The notes below the pieces were generated by a model. The model did not search any database. It saw nothing but the letters and a program-made list of their open reading frames with translations, and was not told the origin of the DNA. A stretch of 5,276 bases of DNA from an uncultured Actinomyces sp. (GTDB taxonomy: Bacteria > Actinomycetota > Actinomycetes > Actinomycetales > Actinomycetaceae): contig CALHID010000069.1 of assembly GCA_938030835.1 (NCBI GenBank), positions 1-5,276 of the forward strand, given 5' to 3'. The translations under genes and the position numbers were made by a program. Below are positions 1-5,276 of this stretch, one piece after another; the first letter of the stretch is position 1, and the number at the start of each line of letters is the position of its first letter.

Positions 1-13
1 CCGGGATATAGAT

Positions 14-631
14 TCAGGAATGCGCACGGACCTCAATAATCCGGTAGCCCTTCTTAGATGCAATCTTCTCTGCAGGAAAACCTTGCTGGCACAGCCACTG
101 CGTTAAAGAGTCGGCGCCAAGATTTTTCTGAACAACCAGGTAGGCGACACCGTTTTCGCTCAGCATGGAAAGCCACGTTATCAGCAGCTCATGAAGAGCA
201 TTCTTTCCAATGCGGATAGGCGGATTAGACCAGATCACATCAAAGGTGATTCCTTGAGAGCGAAGCTTCTCAGGTGCCTCTTCGGCATGCAGGGTATGGA
301 CGTTCTCGGCCTCGTTCAGGGAGGCATTGCGCGCGGTCAGGTCAAGCGCGCGTGAATTGACGTCAACGGCCCAAACGCTTGCCTCGGGGGACTCCAAGCC
401 CATGGTGACGGCTAAAGGACCCCAGCCGCAGCCCACATCAAGGAAGTTACCGCACTCGGGGAGGGCAGGGGCCTCGGCAAGAAGCTGGCGGGTCCCCAGA
501 TCAATACGCGAACCAGAAAAGACTCTGTCGCTCACCCACATCTCCAGATCGAAGCCGCGAACTCGATCGCGAATCAGGTGAAGCTCATCAGCTGAGGCAG
601 GTTCAGAATCGGTGAAGTACTGTTCATCCAC
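14..631 (-). CDS. RsmC/YbxB-like class I SAM-dependent methyltransferase
   Basis: Predicted cytoplasmic S-adenosylmethionine-dependent methyltransferase of the MTS (small-domain RsmC) family, 205 residues. Seen: motif I FLDVGCGWG at about 63-71 (SAM binding), the acidic residue D90 after the next strand (AVDVN), and the catalytic-type motif SNPPIRIGK at 135-143, as in N-methyltransferases acting on exocyclic amino groups of bases. A VVQKNLGA segment follows near 167-174. Family knowledge: E. coli RsmC makes m2G1207 in 16S rRNA but is about 340 residues with two methyltransferase-like domains. This protein has only the single catalytic domain, like B. subtilis YbxB, so it is not a truncation. 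The start is GTG at 629-631; an in-frame TGA at 635-637 rules out anything further upstream, and the next in-frame ATG (M31) would cut into conserved sequence. No good Shine-Dalgarno is visible. It is transcribed divergently from hflX. The family is secure; rRNA guanine as substrate is inference. Confidence 0.9.
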   Translation of the reverse strand: MDEQYFTDSEPASADELHLIRDRVRGFDLEMWVSDRVFSGSRIDLGTRQLLAEAPALPECGNFLDVGCGWGPLAVTMGLESPEASVWAVDVNSRALDLTARNASLNEAENVHTLHAEEAPEKLRSQGITFDVIWSNPPIRIGKNALHELLITWLSMLSENGVAYLVVQKNLGADSLTQWLCQQGFPAEKIASKKGYRIIEVRAHS

Positions 632-634
632 GCT

Positions 635-648
635 TCAAGGGTACTTGA
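635..648. promoter_or_regulatory. short inverted repeat at the methyltransferase start
   Basis: TCAAG (635-639) and CTTGA (644-648) form a perfect 5-bp dyad around a GGTA spacer, ending four bases upstream of the GTG start of the methyltransferase. On the minus strand the spacer and inner arm spell TACCCT (643-638), which fits the actinobacterial -10 pattern TANNNT and lies exactly six bases before the G of the GTG. With no Shine-Dalgarno present, a leaderless transcript starting at or near 631 is possible, with the dyad as an operator or simply coincidence. No -35 element is recognisable. The motif is short enough to arise by chance, so confidence is low. Confidence 0.28.
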
Positions 649-701
649 GAAGTGCTACGCCCGGCGAGAAACTCTCTTCTTTTTCTCCACAGGCAGGCCC
701 A

Positions 702-730
702 TTGATAGTCCAAACATGGGAAAATAAAAA
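702..730 (+). promoter_or_regulatory. candidate sigma70-type promoter for hflX
   Basis: A -35-like TTGATA (702-707, five of six consensus matches) is followed after 17 bases by TAAAAA (725-730, four of six matches to TATAAT). Transcription would start near 737, giving a leader of about 34 bases before the hflX ATG, which is a normal length. The spacing is ideal and the position fits, but the -10 hexamer is imperfect and the call rests on pattern only. Confidence 0.45.
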
Positions 731-759
731 GCGAATCCCACACGAACTTTCACCATCTT

Positions 760-763
760 GGAG
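760..763 (+). promoter_or_regulatory. ribosome binding site of hflX
   Basis: GGAG lies seven bases upstream of the ATG at 771, a standard Shine-Dalgarno spacing. It supports 771 as the start even though the first 70 or so residues lie outside the most conserved HflX core. Confidence 0.75.
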
Positions 764-770
764 AAACTGA

Positions 771-2318
771 ATGACCGAAGATTCCACTGAGCGGGCAAAA
801 GGTGTTGTCGCGCGTATCCTTGCGCGCACAGGAACCGCCCTGGAATCAACTCAAGGACAAGATCATCACGCGCAGGCGGGCGAACTTGAACGAGAGGCAC
901 GTGCGGGGACCCGTCGTATCCAAGGACTCTCGAACGACCTTGAAGAAATTTCTGAAGTCGAGTACCGGCAGGTCCGCCTTGAAAAGGTCGTGCTTGTAGG
1001 GCTGCGTACCACTGGAAGTGAAGAAGAAGCAGAGAACTCTTTGCGTGAGCTGGCAGCGCTTGCTGAAACAGCCGGTTCTCAAGTCCTTGACGGCGTTATT
1101 CAGAAACGTTCGCATCCCGATCCCGCAACCTATTTGGGGTCTGGTAAAGCTCGTGAATTGGCTGAGCTTGTTGCTGCTGATGGTGCAGACACAATCATTG
1201 TTGATGGTGACCTTGCCCCTTCCCAAAGACGCGGCTTGGAAGACGTTGTCAAGATCAAGGTTGTTGATCGAACCGCGTTGATTTTGGACATCTTCGCTCA
1301 GCACGCCAAATCGCGAGAAGGTAAAGCTCAAGTCGAATTGGCACAGTTGGAATACCTCCTTCCGCGTCTTCGCGGGTGGGGTGATTCGATGTCGCGTCAG
1401 GCTGGCGGCCGCGTGGCCTCGGGTGAAGGTATAGGTTCGCGAGGCCCGGGTGAAACGAAGATTGAGCTGGATCGACGCCGTATTCGAAACCGCATGGCAA
1501 AACTGCGTGAGCAGATTCGCCGAATGGAGCCGGCGCGCCAAGCCCAGCGTGCGAATCGCTCGCGTTCAACCATTCCTTCTGTTGCCATCGCTGGGTACAC
1601 GAATGCTGGAAAATCCACACTTCTCAATGCCCTAACGGGCGCGGATGTCTTGGTTGAAGATGCTCTCTTTGCAACCCTTGACCCGACGGTCCGTCGTACG
1701 CAAACAGAGGATGGGCGTGCCTACACGCTTTCAGATACCGTTGGCTTTGTGTCGCGCCTTCCTACCCAGCTTGTTGAAGCCTTCCGTTCGACCTTGGAAG
1801 AAGTCGGCGAGGCTGACGTGATCCTTCACGTTGTCGATGCTGCGCACCCCGATCCAATTGGCCAGATCCAGGCTGTTCATTCGGTCCTGGACACGATTGA
1901 GGGAGCACGCGATATTCCCGAGCTCATCGTCTTCAATAAGGCTGATCTTGCCAGTGATGAGCAACGGGCATTTGTCCGTTCTCTGAGTGAGCATGCGGTG
2001 CTTGTCAGTGCCGTGACTGGCCAGGGGATTTCCGAGCTTCAAAAAGCCATCGCATCAATGCTCCCGCGTCCTCGCGAGGTCATCGACTGTGTCGTTCCCT
2101 ATATTTACGGAGCGCTCATCCATCGTATCCACGAAGAAGGTGAAGTCCTTCTGGAAGAGTACCTTGGCGAAGGAGAGCGCATTCGTGCTCGCGTAGACGG
2201 AGCATTAGCTGCGGCTGTGCGAGCAGTTGCTCTTCCATTGCAGGGAGAAACTCCAAGCGTTGGTTCTCAAGGTATGTCCGAGCCAGACATGGCGGCCCCT
2301 GCTGAGGACTACGAATGA
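771..2318 (+). CDS. hflX: GTPase HflX, ribosome-splitting/rescue factor
   Basis: Cytoplasmic GTPase that binds the large ribosomal subunit and, in studied bacteria, splits stalled or hibernating ribosomes under heat or antibiotic stress. It has 515 residues; E. coli HflX has 426, and the extra length is an N-terminal extension typical of actinobacteria plus a short acidic tail (about 492-515). In order: N-terminal extension to about 70; HflX nucleotide-binding-like domain with VVLVGLRT and the PDPATYLGSGKA segment; the helical linker with the family signature GEGIGSRGPGETK starting at 218; then the G domain with G1 GYTNAGKS (275-282), G3 DTVG (322-325), G4 NKAD (389-392) and G5 SAV (413-415). 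The conserved LFATLDPTVR switch I region lies between G1 and G3. All GTP-binding residues are present, so the protein should be active. The start ATG has a GGAG site at 760-763. The stop overlaps the start of the downstream helicase, indicating one operon. Function in this organism is inferred from the family. Confidence 0.97.
   Translation: MTEDSTERAKGVVARILARTGTALESTQGQDHHAQAGELEREARAGTRRIQGLSNDLEEISEVEYRQVRLEKVVLVGLRTTGSEEEAENSLRELAALAETAGSQVLDGVIQKRSHPDPATYLGSGKARELAELVAADGADTIIVDGDLAPSQRRGLEDVVKIKVVDRTALILDIFAQHAKSREGKAQVELAQLEYLLPRLRGWGDSMSRQAGGRVASGEGIGSRGPGETKIELDRRRIRNRMAKLREQIRRMEPARQAQRANRSRSTIPSVAIAGYTNAGKSTLLNALTGADVLVEDALFATLDPTVRRTQTEDGRAYTLSDTVGFVSRLPTQLVEAFRSTLEEVGEADVILHVVDAAHPDPIGQIQAVHSVLDTIEGARDIPELIVFNKADLASDEQRAFVRSLSEHAVLVSAVTGQGISELQKAIASMLPRPREVIDCVVPYIYGALIHRIHEEGEVLLEEYLGEGERIRARVDGALAAAVRAVALPLQGETPSVGSQGMSEPDMAAPAEDYE
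2304..2307 (+). promoter_or_regulatory. ribosome binding site of the helicase, inside hflX
   Basis: GAGG within the last codons of hflX lies seven bases before the helicase ATG at 2315. Together with the ATGA overlap it supports this start and translational coupling. Confidence 0.6.
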
Positions 2319-4264
2319 GCCTTACGACGGCGAAGCAAGCGCTGAGCGCGGCTGTTCACGAGATGGGCGGTCAGGTGCGCAGCGGACAAGAGACGATGCT
2401 CGAGGAAATCTGTAGTGCCCTTGAAGCTCCTGAGCACCTTCTTGTTCAGGCGGGAACCGGTACGGGTAAATCTCTTGGCTACCTGATTCCTCTTATGGAT
2501 TTTGCGGTCAGTCGAGATGAAAGAGTCCTTGTCTCTACCGCAACACTGAACCTTCAGCACCAAATCCTCACCAAAGATGCCCCTGTCGCAGCCCGGGCAA
2601 TTGAAGACGTTCACGGACGCAGGCCTCGGGTCGCACTCCTCAAAGGGTGGAATAACTATCTGTGCACCTTCCGACTTGGCGGCGGATACCCCCTGGAAGG
2701 GACGCTCTTTGATGTTCCAAGCCAGCGCGATGACGATGACGAGGCTGCGCCGGCCAGTGAGTTGGGCGCGGAGATTGTCCGTTTACGTCGCTGGGCCTCG
2801 CAAACGGAAACGGGGGATCGAGATGAACTTGATCCCGGGGTAAGCGATCGGGCGTGGTCGCAAGTTTCAGTGTCACGTCTGGAATGCCTGGGCAAGCAGT
2901 GTCCGATGATCGATGACTGTTTTCCCCAGGTGGCCCGTGAAACCGCGCAAGAAGCGGATGTTGTCGTCACCAACCATTCGTTGTTGGGGATCAGTGCTTT
3001 GAGCGATAGCGATCTGTTCGGGCCGATTGGTGCGCTCGCGGTTGACGAGGCTCATGAGCTTGCTGAGCGAGTGCGCGAACAAGCCTCGGTTGCAGTGTCC
3101 TTGAAGTCCATGACGCGGATTTCACGCAGGCTTCGAAGTCTGGCCTCTGTGGACACTGACGCGCTTGATCATGTTGCCGCGCAGCTTGATGCACTCCTCC
3201 AAAGCTTCCAAGTCGGCTTAATGACTGACCGGACAAGTCTGAAACCAGTGATGTCTGCGTTGGACACGGCTAAGCGTGATCTTGATACGCAGATTTCCGC
3301 CCTTCAACTTGAGGCCGCGACGAAAGTTCTGGTGCGAGCCTTCATTGATGAACTTGACCAGGTCCTGCAAGCGTGGGGGAGAGACGCTGAGAAGAGCGTG
3401 ACCTGGGTTGAGCGCGATGAAGACCGAGGCCTGTGCTCCCTGATGATTGCGCCCTTGCATGTTGCGCCTTCATTGGCTGACAACGCCTTTGGTCAGCGGC
3501 CGGCAATTCTTACTTCCGCAACATTGAGTCTGGGTGGGAGTTTTGACTCGCTTGCGTACAGTACGGGATTAAATATGGCTCCACTGCCGTGGAGGGGAGT
3601 GGATGTCGGGTCGCCATTTGATGCCTCTCGGCAGGGAATCTTGTACATCGCAGCAGGGCTTCCGGCGCCGAGTAATGGGCAACCTAGCCCAGCGGCGATG
3701 GAAGAGATGGTCTCTTTGGTCAAGGCCAGTGGCGGTGGAGCCCTTGTTCTCTATGCCTCGTGGGCGGCGGCGCGGCAGGGGGCGCAAAAGCTTCGAGATG
3801 AGGGTGTCTCAGAGGTCTTGCTCCAGGGAGAGGACTCTCTACCGGCCTTGATTAAACGCTTCCGTTCGAAGCGTGATTCTGTCTTAGTTGGGACGATGTC
3901 TCTGTGGCAGGGAGTAGACGTTGTCGGGGACTCATGTCGCTTGGTCGTCATCGATAAAATTCCCTTCCCTCATCCAAAAAATCCGATAGTCAAGGCCCTG
4001 ACCGAGGACGCTGATCGGCAGGGAGGCAAAGGCTTTTTCCAAGTGAGTGTAACTAGGGCTGCGCTCATGATGGCGCAGGGAGCCGGACGTCTTTTGCGAT
4101 CCCATAAGGACCGAGGCGTTGTTGCCGTTCTTGATTCGAGGCTTCAATCCCGCAGTTATGGGCGATTCATTATTCAGTCGATGCCTGAGTTTTGGCGTAC
4201 CTGTGACCTTGATGTTGTAACGGGCGCTTTGGAAAGACTCAATGCTGAGCTGCATGAAGACTGA
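2315..4264 (+). CDS. DinG/YoaA-type ATP-dependent DNA helicase with Fe-S cluster
   Basis: Superfamily 2 (XPD/DinG) 5'-3' DNA helicase, 649 residues, expected to unwind forked, R-loop or structured DNA during repair and replication. In order: RSGQ (22-25, Q-motif-like); Walker A AGTGTGKS (46-53); motif Ia STATLNLQ (74-81); four cysteines C117, C191, C196 and C202, whose 74/5/6 spacing matches the Fe-S ligands of E. coli DinG as I recall them (120, 194, 199, 205); TNHSLL (219-224); DEAH box (244-247); TSATLS (400-405); C-terminal RecA-like domain with LWQGVDV (530-536) and the arginine-finger motif QGAGRLLR (588-595). There is no N-terminal exonuclease domain, unlike the DinG of several Firmicutes. 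The length is nearer to E. coli YoaA (636) than DinG (716), so which paralogue it corresponds to is unresolved and no symbol is assigned. An acidic run (DDDDE, 139-143) sits in the Fe-S domain. The start overlaps the hflX stop as ATGA, pointing to coupled translation. Confidence 0.94.
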   Translation: MSLTTAKQALSAAVHEMGGQVRSGQETMLEEICSALEAPEHLLVQAGTGTGKSLGYLIPLMDFAVSRDERVLVSTATLNLQHQILTKDAPVAARAIEDVHGRRPRVALLKGWNNYLCTFRLGGGYPLEGTLFDVPSQRDDDDEAAPASELGAEIVRLRRWASQTETGDRDELDPGVSDRAWSQVSVSRLECLGKQCPMIDDCFPQVARETAQEADVVVTNHSLLGISALSDSDLFGPIGALAVDEAHELAERVREQASVAVSLKSMTRISRRLRSLASVDTDALDHVAAQLDALLQSFQVGLMTDRTSLKPVMSALDTAKRDLDTQISALQLEAATKVLVRAFIDELDQVLQAWGRDAEKSVTWVERDEDRGLCSLMIAPLHVAPSLADNAFGQRPAILTSATLSLGGSFDSLAYSTGLNMAPLPWRGVDVGSPFDASRQGILYIAAGLPAPSNGQPSPAAMEEMVSLVKASGGGALVLYASWAAARQGAQKLRDEGVSEVLLQGEDSLPALIKRFRSKRDSVLVGTMSLWQGVDVVGDSCRLVVIDKIPFPHPKNPIVKALTEDADRQGGKGFFQVSVTRAALMMAQGAGRLLRSHKDRGVVAVLDSRLQSRSYGRFIIQSMPEFWRTCDLDVVTGALERLNAELHED

Positions 4265-4358
4265 ATCAGCACACTTCGTTCAATTAGGGGATTTTGGCCT
4301 ATCAGGATGAAGGGTGATCTGAGAGAATAGGGCTGTTCACTTGTTTAGGAGGTTGCTC
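4265..4358. other. intergenic region between the helicase gene and ldh
   Basis: This 94-base gap has no stable GC-rich hairpin followed by a T run, so no intrinsic terminator for the hflX-helicase operon can be called. An imperfect dyad is present: CCTAT (4298-4302) with ATAGG (4327-4331), and inside it TCAG (4302-4305) with CTGA (4319-4322). Promoter-like hexamers are weak: GAGAAT (4323-4328) as a -10 has no -35 partner at 16-18 bases. ldh may have its own promoter here, as expected for a highly expressed glycolytic gene, but the sequence does not show it clearly. Confidence 0.5.
4347..4352 (+). promoter_or_regulatory. strong ribosome binding site of ldh
   Basis: AGGAGG is a perfect Shine-Dalgarno core six bases before the ATG at 4359. 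It fixes the start and is clearly stronger than the sites of the other three genes, suggesting high translation. Confidence 0.9.
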
Positions 4359-5276
4359 ATGCCCACCCACTCACAAAGTTTGTATCCCAGCTCTTCTGGC
4401 CGTCCTTCAAAGATTGCGATTATTGGCGCAGGCGCTGTTGGCACTGCCGTTGCCTATGCCTGCTTGATGCGCGGAGATGCGCGTGACATCGTCTTGCACG
4501 ATATCAACAAGCCGAAGGTGGAAGCCGAAGCCTTGGATATGGCGCATGGCATTCAGTTCACCCCTTCTGGCTCCATTGAGGGCTCGGATGATGTCGAGAT
4601 CGTCCGTGGAGCAGACCTGGTCATCGTCACTGCCGGTGCCAAGCAAAAGCCCGGTCAGTCGCGACTGGAACTCGCTGGTTCCACCGTTGACCTCATGCGT
4701 AAGATCCTCCCTAATCTGTTGAACGTTGCCCCCGAGGCTCGCTTCATGTTCATCACGAACCCCGTTGATGTAGTGACCTATGCGGCCCTGAAGATTACAG
4801 GCCTTCCGCGTAATCAGGTCTTCGGTTCGGGTACGGTTTTGGACACTTCGCGCCTTCGCTACCTGGTTTCTCGCGAAACAGGTGTTGCCACTCAGAACAT
4901 TCACGCGTATGTCGCCGGTGAGCACGGAGATTCTGAAGTTGCCCTGTGGTCTTCCGCTGAGATCGGTAATGTTCCGCTGCGCCACTGGGGACCGACGCTT
5001 TCAGGCCGACTCTTTGATACTGAGCTTCGCGAACAGATTGCAAAGGACGTCGTGAACTCTGCCTACAAGATCATTGAAGGCAAGGGGGCAACAAACTACG
5101 CAATCGGCTTGGCAGGGTCGAATATTGCACGTGCGGTTTTGCGTGATGAGCAGCGTGTGCTGACTGTCTCGACACTCCTTGAAGACTGGGAAGGCATCTC
5201 GGATGTCTGCATGGCGGCGCCGACTCTGGTTGGTCGCGATGGCGCAGGCCGCGTACTGAACCCGCCGCTCACTCTT
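4359..5276 (+). CDS. ldh: L-lactate dehydrogenase, 3' end cut by the window
   Basis: NAD-dependent L-lactate dehydrogenase, which reduces pyruvate to L-lactate and recycles NADH at the end of glycolysis; cytoplasmic, normally a homotetramer. The frame is open from the ATG at 4359 to the window edge (306 codons, no stop). Family members have about 315-330 residues, so only the last 10-25 are missing. Seen: Rossmann motif GAGAVG (23-28); D48 at the end of the second strand, favouring NAD over NADP; substrate loop KQKPGQSR (95-102) with Q96 and R102 corresponding to Gln102 and Arg109 of the standard numbering, where Gln marks lactate rather than malate specificity; ITNPVD (132-137); D162 and R165 (Asp168, Arg171); catalytic H189 in GEHGDSE (His195); T245 (Thr246). 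R167 and H182 match Arg173 and His188 of the fructose-1,6-bisphosphate site, predicting allosteric activation. A serine-rich tail of about 17 residues precedes the fold. The start is supported by AGGAGG at 4347-4352. Confidence 0.96.
   Translation, partial: MPTHSQSLYPSSSGRPSKIAIIGAGAVGTAVAYACLMRGDARDIVLHDINKPKVEAEALDMAHGIQFTPSGSIEGSDDVEIVRGADLVIVTAGAKQKPGQSRLELAGSTVDLMRKILPNLLNVAPEARFMFITNPVDVVTYAALKITGLPRNQVFGSGTVLDTSRLRYLVSRETGVATQNIHAYVAGEHGDSEVALWSSAEIGNVPLRHWGPTLSGRLFDTELREQIAKDVVNSAYKIIEGKGATNYAIGLAGSNIARAVLRDEQRVLTVSTLLEDWEGISDVCMAAPTLVGRDGAGRVLNPPLTL

Larger units (their letters stand above)
632..770. other. divergent intergenic region
   Basis: This 139-base region separates the leftward methyltransferase from the rightward hflX and must carry the 5' signals of both. 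It contains an AT-rich stretch at 721-730 inside a promoter-like arrangement facing hflX, a short dyad at 635-648 next to the methyltransferase start, and a pyrimidine-rich stretch at 672-688 flanked by GAGAAA (666-671) and TTTCTC (682-687). No convincing small gene is visible: open frames crossing it on the minus strand have no ribosome binding site and no recognisable protein. Confidence 0.75.

Noticed and set aside
666..768. GAGAAACT repeated at 666-673 and 761-768, and GAGAAA/TTTCTC (666-671, 682-687) as a hairpin
   Set aside because: The repeats are 6-8 bases, the hairpin is AT-rich with a 10-base loop, and the second direct copy overlaps the hflX ribosome binding site, so chance is a sufficient explanation.
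635..900. Two overlapping minus-strand open frames crossing the intergenic region into the start of hflX
   Set aside because: They have no ribosome binding site, overlap the well-supported hflX start, and their translations resemble no known protein.
846..1541. Long open frame of 231 codons on the minus strand opposite hflX
   Set aside because: It lies wholly inside hflX, has no recognisable domain, and its composition is what an antisense reading of a real gene gives.
4314..4340. GTGA (4314-4317) and TCAC (4337-4340) considered as a Rex operator upstream of ldh
   Set aside because: Rex sites have the half-sites about 8 bases apart around a tight dyad; here they are 19 bases apart and the TTGTGAA/TTCACAA ends are missing.
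4298..4345. CCTAT/ATAGG dyad considered as a terminator of the helicase gene
   Set aside because: The stem is only 5 bp with a large interior and there is no T run after it.
4407..4985. Open frame of 192 codons on the minus strand opposite ldh
   Set aside because: The plus strand here encodes an unmistakable lactate dehydrogenase with every catalytic residue; the reverse frame is a shadow.

Overview
The window reads as an ordinary, intact chromosomal segment, most likely from an actinobacterium. The HflX N-terminal region, the single-domain MTS methyltransferase and the neighbourhood hflX - DinG-type helicase - L-lactate dehydrogenase all resemble Actinomycetaceae and bifidobacterial genomes from memory. 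Base composition looks moderate for that phylum (roughly mid-50s % GC by eye, not computed), which would suit a lower-GC Actinomycetaceae member. The genus cannot be fixed from this sequence alone. No mobile element, CRISPR array, tRNA or rRNA was seen.

Layout from left to right. (1) 14-631, minus strand: an RsmC/YbxB-like class I methyltransferase with a GTG start. (2) 632-770: a 139-base divergent intergenic region with a plausible promoter for the rightward operon and a possible leaderless promoter for the methyltransferase. (3) 771-2318, plus: the ribosome-associated GTPase HflX with all G motifs intact. (4) 2315-4264, plus: a DinG/YoaA-type superfamily 2 helicase with a complete four-cysteine iron-sulfur motif, overlapping the hflX stop by ATGA. 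(5) 4265-4358: a 94-base gap with no convincing terminator. (6) 4359 to the window end, plus: an L-lactate dehydrogenase cut off by the window edge, with all catalytic residues and the two residues of the fructose-1,6-bisphosphate site visible.

How the genes work together: hflX and the helicase almost certainly form a translationally coupled pair. One product rescues or recycles stalled ribosomes and the other unwinds damaged or structured DNA, so the pair looks like a general stress-maintenance operon. The lactate dehydrogenase is the fermentative NADH-recycling enzyme. It has its own strong ribosome binding site and is probably expressed at a much higher level, whether or not read-through from the helicase occurs. 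The methyltransferase is divergent and probably modifies RNA, but its substrate is not visible.

I looked for an undescribed system and did not find one. The second-look items are local: the gene coupling, the possible leaderless start with an overlapping dyad, the iron-sulfur helicase, and the allosteric signature in the dehydrogenase.
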